A stretch of 64,000 nucleotides of DNA from Rhizorhapis suberifaciens (GTDB lineage: Bacteria; Pseudomonadota; Alphaproteobacteria; Sphingomonadales; Sphingomonadaceae): contig NZ_JACHOV010000002.1 of the NCBI RefSeq assembly GCF_014200045.1, positions 1 through 64,000 on the forward strand, in the 5' to 3' direction. Both the position numbers and the translations under genes were made by a program. The notes below the pieces were generated by a model. It was not told the origin of the DNA, searched no databases, and saw nothing but the letters and a program-made list of their open reading frames with translations. Below are positions 44,015-52,557 of the stretch, piece by piece (the first letter of the stretch is position 1; each line of letters opens with the position of its first letter).

Positions 44015-46222
44015 TCAGGCATAATAGCTTTTGTAGGCGCTGTAATAATAGCCGACGTCGCCATAGCCGACGCGGGTCTGTTGAACCATGTCGACCAGCG
44101 TAAGGCTGGCGCCGATGACATGGGCGCCTACTTCGTCAAGCTGGCGCAAGGCAAGCTCGGCGGCCTTGCCCGGCGTCTTGCGCCAGCGGACGAGCATGAC
44201 GACGCCGTCGGCCATGGCGGAAACGACGCGGCTGTCGTCGACCGGCAGCACGGGCGGAGTATCCAGCACGACAAGGTCGAAGCGCACGCGCAATTCAGCA
44301 AGCAACGCAGCGAAGGCGGGGCTGTCCGAAAGCGAGATATTGGTGCTGTCATCCGGACGTTGCGCCAGAACATAAGCGCCAGTGGCTTCGTCCACGAACA
44401 GCGCTTCGTCCAATGTACCCTTTCCGGCCAGCAGCTTGGCTAGCCCTATCGACCGCAGCGGGCTGAACTGAAGGCTGGAGGAACGGCGCCGTATGTCGCA
44501 ATCGACAAGCACGACCTTTACACCGGCCAGAGCAGCCGATCGGGCGAGGCAGATTGCGGTCGTGGTTTTGCCTTCTCCGGGCAGGGAAGAGGTGACCGCC
44601 ACGACAGCCGATCTTGCCTCAGGCAAAGCGAAGTGGATCGACGTGCGCAATCGCCGGAACGCCTCCGCAAATGCGGACTGCGGCTTGTCCACGATGATCT
44701 GGGTCGCCGGGATCCCTGCTTCTTCCTTGCTGAGTTCGGGTAGCCGCGCCGTATCCGGGACGGATCCCAGCGATGCCACGCCCAGCATCTTTTCAATGCC
44801 GTCACTTGTCTCGATACCGCGTTCCAGCAACTGGAGGATAGCGACGGCAATCGACGATGCCGCGAGGGCGGAAACGATGCCCGCTGCGATGAAGATCATC
44901 AGGTTGGGCGTGGTCGGGAATGTCGGAACACCGGCACGCGCGATGATGTAGGAATTACTGCGTTCCAGGCCCTTTTGGGCGCGTGTCTGTTTGTAGCGGT
45001 CGAGGAACGCCAGATAAAGCACACGCGCGGATTCAGCGTTGCGTTCCAATTCCGCCAGCCGCACTGACGCCTTGTTGTTGGCGGCAAGAGTGCCCTCAGT
45101 AGCCGCCAGCGATCCGGCCAGAGACGATGTACGCTGGCGGGCTGCATTGGCCTGAATACTGACATTGGAAATGATGCGCTTCACCTCGCTGTTGATCTGA
45201 TCGTCAAGATCGCGAAGCTCTTCCTGGGCGTTGCGCAGTTCGGGATAGCCGGGGCCATAGCGCTGACGCAGCGAGGCTACTTTGGCGCTCACTTGCGCCC
45301 GTTGAGACCGGAGGGCGCTCACCACGGGAGAATCCAGGGCTTCGCCTAATTCTTCTCCAGTGCTGCCTTGGGCAAGCTGCGCCCTGGCGGTCGACAGCCT
45401 TGCTTCCGCCTCCGCTTGGGACGCGCGGGCCTGGGCTACTTGGCTATTAAGACCCGACAACTCTTCCTGAGTGACACTGCTGCCGGCTGATGCATCGAAC
45501 AGGCCATTGGCCGCACGATATTGCGCCACGGTTGCCTCCGCCGTCTGTACCTGCGCACGGAGTTGACTAAGCTGCGCCTCCAGGAACTTCGTGGCTCGGT
45601 CGGTTGCGCCCGATTTCTCTTCGACCTGCGCCGAGACATAAATTTCCGACAGCGCATTCACCACGCGAGCCGCGGTCGTCGGTGAGATGGACTCAAAATT
45701 GATTGTTATGGCGTAAGAAAAGCCCTCCCTTACCACTTCCAGCCGGGAAAGGAGTATGGTTACCGCCGTTTTTCGCGCCTCATCAGCCTCTATGGTGAAG
45801 CCTTCCTTCAGGGCGGGATTGAATTCAGGATCGTCGATCAGCTTCAGCTTATCCACCACCCGTGCCGCAAGTTGCGGTGACTTAAGGATCTGCACCTCCG
45901 TATCCACGGCCGCAGAATCCGGCGGTACGTCCGGCACCACCTGCTGCACCTGAAGGACCTGTTCGCGTGAACGCTCAAGCGCCACTCTGCCAGTTGCCAG
46001 ATAGCGGGGCTCTGCAAGCAGGTAGGCGGCGGCCGTGGCGATCAACATTATCGCGCTGACGCTCAGGATGACCCAGATCCTCCGCCGGATAATTCCGGCT
46101 ATATGGTGCAGGTCGATGAGCGCGCCTTCGTCCACCGGGCTTGGGGGCCGGGCAGGCCGGTCGATCGGACCATGTGTGCGTGCGTCCATCATTCTGGCCC
46201 TCCCATTCCAGTCAAAGCCCAT
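44015..46222 (-). CDS. Fused Wzz/Wzc-type polysaccharide co-polymerase with bacterial tyrosine kinase
   Basis: This 735-residue protein has a Wzz domain with a TM near 50-70, a long coiled-coil periplasmic stretch (about 180-400) and a second TM near 430-450. The kinase domain has Walker A S-L-P-G-E-G-K-T-T-T near 545, Walker A' V-L-V-D-C-D-I-R-R and Walker B L-V-V-L-D-T-P-P. A Tyr cluster of seven residues lies within the last 17. It controls chain length and export; autophosphorylation on the Tyr tail regulates it. ATG 46222 has AAGGAGGG 9 bases upstream; a TTG at 46255 is in frame. Confidence 0.93.
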   Translation of the reverse strand: MGFDWNGRARMMDARTHGPIDRPARPPSPVDEGALIDLHHIAGIIRRRIWVILSVSAIMLIATAAAYLLAEPRYLATGRVALERSREQVLQVQQVVPDVPPDSAAVDTEVQILKSPQLAARVVDKLKLIDDPEFNPALKEGFTIEADEARKTAVTILLSRLEVVREGFSYAITINFESISPTTAARVVNALSEIYVSAQVEEKSGATDRATKFLEAQLSQLRAQVQTAEATVAQYRAANGLFDASAGSSVTQEELSGLNSQVAQARASQAEAEARLSTARAQLAQGSTGEELGEALDSPVVSALRSQRAQVSAKVASLRQRYGPGYPELRNAQEELRDLDDQINSEVKRIISNVSIQANAARQRTSSLAGSLAATEGTLAANNKASVRLAELERNAESARVLYLAFLDRYKQTRAQKGLERSNSYIIARAGVPTFPTTPNLMIFIAAGIVSALAASSIAVAILQLLERGIETSDGIEKMLGVASLGSVPDTARLPELSKEEAGIPATQIIVDKPQSAFAEAFRRLRTSIHFALPEARSAVVAVTSSLPGEGKTTTAICLARSAALAGVKVVLVDCDIRRRSSSLQFSPLRSIGLAKLLAGKGTLDEALFVDEATGAYVLAQRPDDSTNISLSDSPAFAALLAELRVRFDLVVLDTPPVLPVDDSRVVSAMADGVVMLVRWRKTPGKAAELALRQLDEVGAHVIGASLTLVDMVQQTRVGYGDVGYYYSAYKSYYA

Positions 46223-46550
46223 GGGATGAGGCCCTCCTTGATATTGGTCATGCAAAACGGATTCATGTTTTCAGCCCCACGCATCAACGGTACTCGAATG
46301 CCCATATGACGGCGCGGCGGCGTATCTCGTCCTCGAGTCGCCAACCTGCCCGCTTCTGGTGCGCTGCAACAAGCCCGCTTCGTCGGGGCGTGCCAAAGCC
46401 GCGTCTTTCCGGCCGGCACACGTCCCGAGTCCATTGGGCACGCCCACTCTTAATCAATTCACAACCTCGCTTCCCTTATACGGGATCGGCCGGTCGCCTG
46501 CATCATAGGCCATGGCGTCGGCAGGCCCAGTTCATGGGCAGGAGATCGTC

Positions 46551-46724
46551 ATGGATGTATCTTTTAACTTGTCGGGGCATTCGGCATCGGTAGATCCGTT
46601 CGCCAGCTTCTATCACCGCCGCACCCCACGCTGGCATGACCGCGGAGCGTTGCTGCTCGCCATGGGGACCGCGTTGACCGCGGGTGGCGCGATCATGCTT
46701 TCGGCCCTCGCACTCCTGGCTTGA
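46551..46724 (+). CDS. Small membrane protein
   Basis: A 57-residue protein: a polar N-terminus of about 30 residues (S-F-Y-H-R-R-T-P-R-W-H-D-R) followed by one C-terminal hydrophobic helix. ATG 46551 has a good AGGAGATCGTC site. Located between the co-polymerase and UDP-glucose dehydrogenase genes on the opposite strand. Function unknown. Confidence 0.5.
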   Translation: MDVSFNLSGHSASVDPFASFYHRRTPRWHDRGALLLAMGTALTAGGAIMLSALALLA

Positions 46725-46765
46725 CCGACAGGTCCTGCTGGGGAGGGAAAGGGCCGAAGTCTCCA

Positions 46766-48067
46766 TCATCTACCCACGCCGTGATAAGTGAGCCCAGCCT
46801 TTTCAACGTCGGCTCGTGGATAGATATTGCGCAAGTCTACCAGTACAGGCTGGCCCAGCAGCGACTTGACGCGAGTGAGATCGAGCGCGCGAAACGCGTC
46901 CCATTCCGTGGCGATGGCCAGGCCGTCGGCCCCTTCCATCGCCTCATAGGGACCATTGCAATAGGTGACGTTTTCAAGCACCAGCCTGGCCTGGTCCATC
47001 CCTTCCGGATCGAAGGCCCGGACCTTGGCGCCGGCGTCCTGAAGCGTACGGACTACCGCAATAGCCGGGGAATCCCGCATGTCGTCGGTATTGGGTTTGA
47101 AGGTAAGGCCGAGCAATGCAATAGTCTTGCCGCGCACATCCCCGCCCATGGCGGCAATCACCTTGCGCCCCATGGCGCGTTTGCGATTGTCGTTGACGGC
47201 GACGACAGCTTCGACGATCCGCTGCGGCGCGTCGAAGTCCTGGCTGGTCTTCAGAAGCGCAAGGGTATCCTTAGGGAAGCAGGATCCGCCATAGCCCGGC
47301 CCTGCATGCAGGAATTTGGACCCGATCCGATTGTCGAGGCCGATGCCGCGGGCTACGTCCTGAACGTCCGCGCCTACCTTCTCACACAGGTCCGCGATCT
47401 CATTGATGAAAGTGATTTTCGTCGCAAGGAACGCATTAGCCGCATATTTTGTCAACTCTGCGCCGCGACGGGTCATGACCATCAGCGGGGACTTGTTGAG
47501 ATATAAGGGTCGGTAGATCGCCCGCATCACCTCAGTTGCACGTTCATCGCCCGATCCGATCACTATGCGATCAGGCCGCTTGAAATCGTCGATCGCCGCA
47601 CCTTCGCGCAGGAATTCGGGATTCGAAACCACCGCGACATCGGCAGAAGGGTTCGCCTCACGCACGATCCGTTCGACATCGTCGCCCGTCCCTACCGGCA
47701 CGGTGGATTTAGTGACGATGACGGTAAAGCCCGTCACGGCGCGAGCAATTTCTTCGGCCGCGGCATGAACATAGCTAAGGTCAGCATGGCCATCGCCCCG
47801 CCGCGAAGGGGTTCCCACCGCGATGAACACCGCATCGGCATCCTTGACGCCTTCAGCAAGGTCGGTGGTGAAGCGCAACCGTCCTGCCGCGACATTGGTG
47901 GCCACCAAATGGTCAAGCCCCGGCTCATAGATCGGCATGCGTCCGTCAAGAAGCGCGGCAATCTTTGCCTCGTCCTTGTCGACACACACGATATCATGGC
48001 CAAAATCGGCAAAGCAGGCTCCAGAAACCAGGCCAACATAGCCCGAACCAATCATAGTTAAGCGCAT
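46766..48067 (-). CDS. ugd: UDP-glucose 6-dehydrogenase
   Basis: This 433-residue enzyme has an N-terminal NAD motif I-G-S-G-Y-V-G-L-V-S-G, V-G-T-P-S, N-P-E-F-L-R-E-G-A-A-I, and the catalytic Cys (near 261) in G-P-G-Y-G-G-S-C-F-P-K-D. The C-terminal domain has G-L-T-F-K-P-N-T-D-D-M-R-D-S-P. It oxidises UDP-glucose to UDP-glucuronate in the cytoplasm, suggesting uronic acid in the polymer. The start at 48067 has AGGGGG about 9 bases upstream. Confidence 0.96.
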   Translation of the reverse strand: MRLTMIGSGYVGLVSGACFADFGHDIVCVDKDEAKIAALLDGRMPIYEPGLDHLVATNVAAGRLRFTTDLAEGVKDADAVFIAVGTPSRRGDGHADLSYVHAAAEEIARAVTGFTVIVTKSTVPVGTGDDVERIVREANPSADVAVVSNPEFLREGAAIDDFKRPDRIVIGSGDERATEVMRAIYRPLYLNKSPLMVMTRRGAELTKYAANAFLATKITFINEIADLCEKVGADVQDVARGIGLDNRIGSKFLHAGPGYGGSCFPKDTLALLKTSQDFDAPQRIVEAVVAVNDNRKRAMGRKVIAAMGGDVRGKTIALLGLTFKPNTDDMRDSPAIAVVRTLQDAGAKVRAFDPEGMDQARLVLENVTYCNGPYEAMEGADGLAIATEWDAFRALDLTRVKSLLGQPVLVDLRNIYPRADVEKAGLTYHGVGR

Positions 48068-48585
48068 TGGAAGCGACCCCCTGAGAAAACGCCGTTCCAA
48101 CGAAGTTCGTAGCACCTAGTTCCCGTCCGGGTCTTGCCGGTCATGTGAATAGCCCCTTTTTTGCCAGGTTAAGTAGCCAGTCTACCCGATCGGATAGGTA
48201 GGCGCAGCTTTTTGCAGCAACAATATGTTCATTACGGCGTCCAGTTGGGAACGGTGAACCGGTCTGTCCCTTCGCTCAGGCGCTTTAGAGCCTGTTAAAT
48301 GCAGAATTTTTTGCTGATCCGAGTGTCCACAGCCGGCTCGCTGATTGATTCACACTGCCCAGGAAAGTGGGCCACCGCGACCCCATCGCAAGAGAATCTG
48401 AACATCTAGGCACGCCAATTCAATGGTATTTTGTCAATCCCACCCACTCCCAATAATAATCCAAATCGGTTAGGTCGATGGTATTAATAAACTAATTTAA
48501 CATTATTATAGTGCAGAAATATATTTATTTTGAAAAATAATCTCACTTGTCATTAGAATCGCAATTGGCGGATAGCTGAATTACA
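48068..48585. other. AT-rich intergenic region between ugd and the beta-methyl amino acid-like cassette
   Basis: About 520 bases without a gene. The half towards 48585 is markedly AT-rich against its surroundings (for example around 48480-48545), consistent with acquisition of the following cassette by transfer. It holds the promoter at 48497-48525. Confidence 0.6.
48497..48525 (+). promoter_or_regulatory. Strong sigma-70-type promoter candidate for the four-gene cassette
   Basis: TTAACA (48497-48502), exactly 17 bases, then TATATT (48520-48525). Predicted start of transcription lies near 48532, giving a leader of about 54 bases to the ATG at 48586. No operator-like palindrome overlaps it. 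Confidence 0.6.
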
Positions 48586-49560
48586 ATGATAAAAGCGTGG
48601 GTCTTCGAACAGATGAATATTTCTACTGATGAAGATCCTTCGTCGTTCGACATAGATGTTTGCAGAAAAGAATATGCATGGCGGATCGATCTGGGTACCC
48701 GAGCCGAAGCTTTGGGCTTCTACGGAATATTCTTTAGCGAACACCATTTTGCTGGCGTGCGCGCCTGCCCCTCACCCAGTCTCCTGGCCGCAGCGGTGGC
48801 AAGCCGGACAACGACATTGCGCGTGGGGGTGCTTGGCTGGGTTCTGCCAATGTCGCAACCGTGGCGCCTCCTGGAAGAGATCGCGGTGCTGGATCACCTC
48901 AGTCAGGGCCGTGTGGAAGTTGGTGTTGCGCGCGGATCACATGTGAAGGAAGCAAAGGCGATCGGAATCGCTGAAGATGATGTCCCCGCTATGTTTGAGG
49001 AAGCGCTCGACATCCTGGATAAAGGATGGCGTTCCGTCACCTTGTTACATGAGGGGCGGCATTGGTCATTTGGTCCGGTAGCGATCATACCCAGACCGAT
49101 CCAGATGCCGGCTCCTCCTATTTGGGCGACAGCGCGTAGTGCAGCATCTGCGACTGCGGCGGCGCGGCGAGGCTACAAATTGTGTACGGGGTTCCTGCCA
49201 ACGACGCAAATAAAGCGGCTTTTCGATAACTATCGTGTTGCGGCTGCGGCGGCAGAACAACCCTATGATGCGGAGCGGCTAGCCTTTCGCCGTTGCGTCT
49301 TTGTTGCGCCGAGTGCGACCGAAGCGACCGAGCATATGTATGCCGCACGCGAACAAATGCCGGCCATCGTGGCGGACGATATCATTGCCGGGACTCCCTC
49401 GGATGTCGCGGACCAGATTGTGGCTCAGGCGCGCGAAGTGGGCGCAACGAACTTCGTCGGTTTCTTTGCCGGAAATCTGCGGGATCGGCGATCCATCGAA
49501 CAGTCCTACCAACTTTTTGGTTCTAAAGTCATTCCCAGCCTCGTCAACGCAACTGACTAG
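48586..49560 (+). CDS. Luciferase-like (LLM-class) flavin-dependent monooxygenase
   Basis: This 324-residue TIM-barrel flavoprotein has E-A-L-G-F-Y-G-I-F-F-S-E-H-H-F, V-G-V-L-G-W-V-L-P-M-S-Q-P-W-R-L-L-E-E-I-A-V-L-D, S-Q-G-R-V-E-V-G-V-A-R-G and C-terminal G-T-P-S-D-V-A-D-Q-I. Such enzymes use reduced FMN and oxygen on varied substrates, including N- and C-hydroxylations in natural product pathways. No dedicated flavin reductase is in the cassette (one lies at 24.6 kb). First gene after the AT-rich promoter; weak ribosome site. Its role here is unknown. Confidence 0.88.
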   Translation: MIKAWVFEQMNISTDEDPSSFDIDVCRKEYAWRIDLGTRAEALGFYGIFFSEHHFAGVRACPSPSLLAAAVASRTTTLRVGVLGWVLPMSQPWRLLEEIAVLDHLSQGRVEVGVARGSHVKEAKAIGIAEDDVPAMFEEALDILDKGWRSVTLLHEGRHWSFGPVAIIPRPIQMPAPPIWATARSAASATAAARRGYKLCTGFLPTTQIKRLFDNYRVAAAAAEQPYDAERLAFRRCVFVAPSATEATEHMYAAREQMPAIVADDIIAGTPSDVADQIVAQAREVGATNFVGFFAGNLRDRRSIEQSYQLFGSKVIPSLVNATD

Positions 49561-49606
49561 ATCACTTTTTGCATCCGATGCCAATCTTCGACAGCGGAGA
49601 AAGACT

Positions 49607-49990
49607 ATGAAGGAAAAGGTGCAATACCATCAGGATCTACCGGTCATGAAGGTGGTGGCTGGACATCATCAGTCTGTACCGTTCATTCTTACAAGGGAAA
49701 TGTTCGGTGGCATATCCGTGGAACTCGCCGGTGCAGAGATAAGTAATCTCATAGAATGCCCGGTTGCCGCTGCACATGTTCATGACGTCCCAGAAATTTA
49801 TCTCCTATTCTCTCCACGTCCTGGCGGAGCGGTGATCGCCGTGGAGGTCGAGGACGAAACGGTCATCCTGAAGTCACCCGGAGCACTTTATGTTCCGGCA
49901 GGAAAAGTTCACCGTTTTATTACGAAGAAAGCGGAGGCCGGGAGTTTTTGTTTCGGTTTGTTTTTGTTCGATAAGGATCGATCTTCGTAA
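49607..49990 (+). CDS. Small cupin, MarH-like epimerase candidate
   Basis: A 127-residue single cupin. The metal triad is complete: His57 and His59 in A-H-V-H-D, Glu63 in P-E-I-Y, and His102 in P-A-G-K-V-H-R-F. Size and position beside an aminotransferase and a SAM methyltransferase match Streptomyces MarH/StnK3, zinc cupins that epimerise the beta-carbon of beta-methyl-indolepyruvate. ATG 49607 has GCGGAGAAAG upstream. Its TAA overlaps the next ATG by one base (TAATG), so it is coupled with the aminotransferase. The assignment rests on context; a cupin alone is not specific. Confidence 0.75.
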   Translation: MKEKVQYHQDLPVMKVVAGHHQSVPFILTREMFGGISVELAGAEISNLIECPVAAAHVHDVPEIYLLFSPRPGGAVIAVEVEDETVILKSPGALYVPAGKVHRFITKKAEAGSFCFGLFLFDKDRSS

Positions 49991-51057
49991 TGAGGAATTC
50001 AACGATCACTTCATATGACGTCAATGCTCTATCGGACGGCGATATAGTCCGGCTGCATCTGAACGAGTCGCCCTTCGCACTGCCTCCCGCCGTATCCCAA
50101 GCGCTGGAATGCAAGCTTGAACGACATCTTTCGCTCTATCCTGACAGCGATTGTAGTGCGCTGAGAACTCGTCTGGCAGAATATGTCGGAGTTTCGCCGG
50201 AAATGGTCGCGATTGGGAATGGCATTGACGAGTTGATCTTGTTGACAACGCTCAGTCTCAGCGGAGCAAAGGGTAAAGTAATACTGACTGAGTCCACCTT
50301 TCCCGGTTATGCGTCTTCGGCCGCAGTAGTTGGCGCTGCAACAGAAGTTGTTGCCGTCAAGGATCATGGATTGGTCGCGAACGACATTATCCGAGCGTTT
50401 AAAAGCAATGCCAATATCGCGTTCATATGCAATCCTCACAATCCTACCGGCACCATTCTTTCTTCTGGTGACGTCGATAGAATGGTGGACGCCGCGGAGG
50501 CCGCAGGAATCATCCCTATCTTTGATGAAGCTTATATGGATTATGCCGACGATCAGAGGTCGTCTGCCCTTCGCCATGTTCAGACCGGTCGCAACATTCT
50601 GGTCATGCGCACCTTCTCAAAAGCGTGGGGACTTGCCTCGATCCGTGCCGGATATGTGATCGGTTCGCCTAAAGCCATTGGCCGAATATGGGAGTTTCGC
50701 CGGACGATACCATTCAATGTTAACCGGTTTGCCCAAAAATTAATTCCTGTAGCGCTTGATAATGACGAATATCTCCATTCTACCAGAAACGTAATAAGGA
50801 TCACTAAAGAGGCATTATACTCGTATTTGGATAGCAGAAACCTAAACTATATTCCATCTGTCACCAACTTTGTCATGGTTCATGTTGATCGCGACAGCAC
50901 CTATTTAGCAAAACGGTTGATCGAACGTCATGGAGTCATGATTAGGGACCTGGCTCCATTTGGAATTCCTGGTCATGTCCGGATTTCCATTGGAACTCCA
51001 GACGATATGAAACGCCTTTGCGAAGCTCTTGATGAGGAGATTTTCAGCAATGCATAA
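49990..51057 (+). CDS. Class I/II PLP aminotransferase, HisC-like (MarG-like candidate)
   Basis: This 355-residue aminotransferase has L-N-E-S-P-F at the N-terminus, C-N-P-H-N-P-T-G-T near 147-155, F-D-E-A-Y at 178-182, the Schiff-base Lys211 in T-F-S-K-A-W-G-L-A-S-I-R-A-G-Y, and an Arg for the substrate carboxylate near the end (G-H-V-R-I-S-I-G). It resembles histidinol-phosphate and aromatic aminotransferases. In a beta-methyl amino acid pathway it would deaminate the amino acid to the alpha-keto acid and re-aminate after methylation. It overlaps both neighbours: 1 base with the cupin, 8 with the methyltransferase. Confidence 0.9.
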   Translation: MRNSTITSYDVNALSDGDIVRLHLNESPFALPPAVSQALECKLERHLSLYPDSDCSALRTRLAEYVGVSPEMVAIGNGIDELILLTTLSLSGAKGKVILTESTFPGYASSAAVVGAATEVVAVKDHGLVANDIIRAFKSNANIAFICNPHNPTGTILSSGDVDRMVDAAEAAGIIPIFDEAYMDYADDQRSSALRHVQTGRNILVMRTFSKAWGLASIRAGYVIGSPKAIGRIWEFRRTIPFNVNRFAQKLIPVALDNDEYLHSTRNVIRITKEALYSYLDSRNLNYIPSVTNFVMVHVDRDSTYLAKRLIERHGVMIRDLAPFGIPGHVRISIGTPDDMKRLCEALDEEIFSNA

Positions 51058-52099
51058 ATCCCATGAGCAAGATGAACACGCTTATAAACCACATTGGGAA
51101 ACGCCCGTACCAACACTTCCGGCAATGAACTCCGCGACGATTTTTAACGGATTTGCAGGTGCTTATATAGTCCAGGCATTGGAAAGGCTTGATGTCTGGT
51201 CCGCGTTACAGCAGGCCCCTCAAAGTCTGGATGACTTGGCTGCGCGCCGGGGGACATCCAAACGGGAGTTGAATGCTCTTTTACGAAGCGCTGCCTTGCT
51301 GGGGTATGTCAACTGGGACGCCCAGGTTGCCAAGCTGACGGACGCGGGGGAGTCGTTGGTAAAGGACATTGGTTTTTTCATATGGGGCGTGGGAGGCTAT
51401 GGCCCCTTGCTGCATGCGTTCTCGGCGGACCTCAACGGCCATTCTGATCGCTTAGGGGACATGCCAAGGAATGGAGCGCTTATCGCAAAGGGAGCCGGGC
51501 AGGTGGGGACTGGGCTCATGCTTCCCATTGAACAGGAGGTTATATCGGGAATTGCGTTTTCCAAGGCCGCCGATATCGGATGCGGCGATGGCACGCGTCT
51601 CATCCGGCTGATCAATTCCCGAGAGAACGCTACCGGTATCGGGATCGATATCAACCAGGGAGCTTGCGATCTTGCGGTTCAGAGAGTTCGCGAAGCTGGT
51701 CTTGAGGAACGGCTGAGCATCCATTGCGAAAATATCGTCGATGCCCTGAGCGATCGATCTTTCCCGCAGGTCGACCTTGTGTGCTGCTTCCTTATGATGC
51801 ACGATCTGTTTGCAACATCAGAAGATAAATCACTTGTGGTACGGACGCTTCGGACAGCTTTTCCCGATGCCCGGCATTTTCTCATCGCCGACACCGTGGT
51901 CCAGCCCTGGAGTGAGCATAAGGCGGATTTACCCATCTTCTCGCTGCAGTTCGAATTGGTCCATTCGCTGATGGATACTCCCCTCTACGATCTCGCCTCC
52001 TATCGCCGCGCTTTTGAAGGTGGAGGACTTCGCGTGGTGGAATGCAGACCGTTTGGAGCTCCCTCAACATGGCTATTTCATCTTTGTCCAGATGACTGA
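51050..52099 (+). CDS. SAM-dependent methyltransferase, MppJ/MarI-like alpha-keto acid C-methyltransferase candidate
   Basis: This 349-residue protein has an N-terminal helical dimerisation/winged-helix region (about 25-110) as in PF00891 O-methyltransferases, SAM motif I A-D-I-G-C-G-D-G-T at 174-182 and acidic motif G-I-D-I-N near 198. His251-Asp252 (M-M-H-D-L-F) and His305 (E-L-V-H-S-L) reproduce in kind and spacing the two-His-one-Asp iron site described for phenylpyruvate C-methyltransferase MppJ. In plain O-methyltransferases His251 would be the general base. ATG 51050 lies inside the aminotransferase end, with GAGGAG upstream. Substrate (phenyl- or indolepyruvate) not determinable. Confidence 0.82.
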   Translation: MHKSHEQDEHAYKPHWETPVPTLPAMNSATIFNGFAGAYIVQALERLDVWSALQQAPQSLDDLAARRGTSKRELNALLRSAALLGYVNWDAQVAKLTDAGESLVKDIGFFIWGVGGYGPLLHAFSADLNGHSDRLGDMPRNGALIAKGAGQVGTGLMLPIEQEVISGIAFSKAADIGCGDGTRLIRLINSRENATGIGIDINQGACDLAVQRVREAGLEERLSIHCENIVDALSDRSFPQVDLVCCFLMMHDLFATSEDKSLVVRTLRTAFPDARHFLIADTVVQPWSEHKADLPIFSLQFELVHSLMDTPLYDLASYRRAFEGGGLRVVECRPFGAPSTWLFHLCPDD

Positions 52100-52195
52100 A
52101 GCTGGCTTGACAATCGTTGCGGGGCGCACGTCATCGGTTGGTGGCTCCCATCCGCGGCGATCCATATCCGAACCAAAAATCGTAAGATTTGTCAG

Positions 52196-52537
52196 TCACA
52201 GCTCAAGCGCTTTGTTTCCATTTCGGAGCAGAAGGTCATCGGTTACCGTCATAGTGAGCATGGGGGCATGATCAGGGGGAGCGTCGGAAACCGCGTCGAT
52301 GAACATTGCTCTGGCTTCGGCATCGTCATAGACCATCTTCTGCGCAAATGCGGCCTGCCACGTCTCCTCGTCCGGCCATTCTGCATAGCCTATGAAGCGG
52401 CCATCGGTATCCTGATGCAGGCGCGATCCATAAGAGCCGTATATACGGGTGATTGCCTCGGTTCCGCGTCGCCAAGCGGCGCGAAACTGGTCCTCTTTAC
52501 CCGGATGTACACGCCACCAATAGACCGCAACGAACAT
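52196..52537 (-). CDS. ABM-fold (antibiotic biosynthesis monooxygenase-like/dimeric alpha-beta barrel) protein
   Basis: A 113-residue protein with the short ABM pattern: V-A-V-Y-W-W-R-V-H-P-G-K-E-D-Q-F at the start, G-S-Y-G-S-R-L-H, I-G-Y-A-E-W-P-D-E-E-T-W. Members include cofactor-free monooxygenases and heme-degrading or unknown-function proteins. A strong AAGGAGGG sits 4 bases from ATG 52537. Next to the AraC gene on the same strand and convergent with the methyltransferase. Confidence 0.8.
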   Translation of the reverse strand: MFVAVYWWRVHPGKEDQFRAAWRRGTEAITRIYGSYGSRLHQDTDGRFIGYAEWPDEETWQAAFAQKMVYDDAEARAMFIDAVSDAPPDHAPMLTMTVTDDLLLRNGNKALEL

Positions 52538-52557
52538 GAAACCCTCCTTCTGTCATT

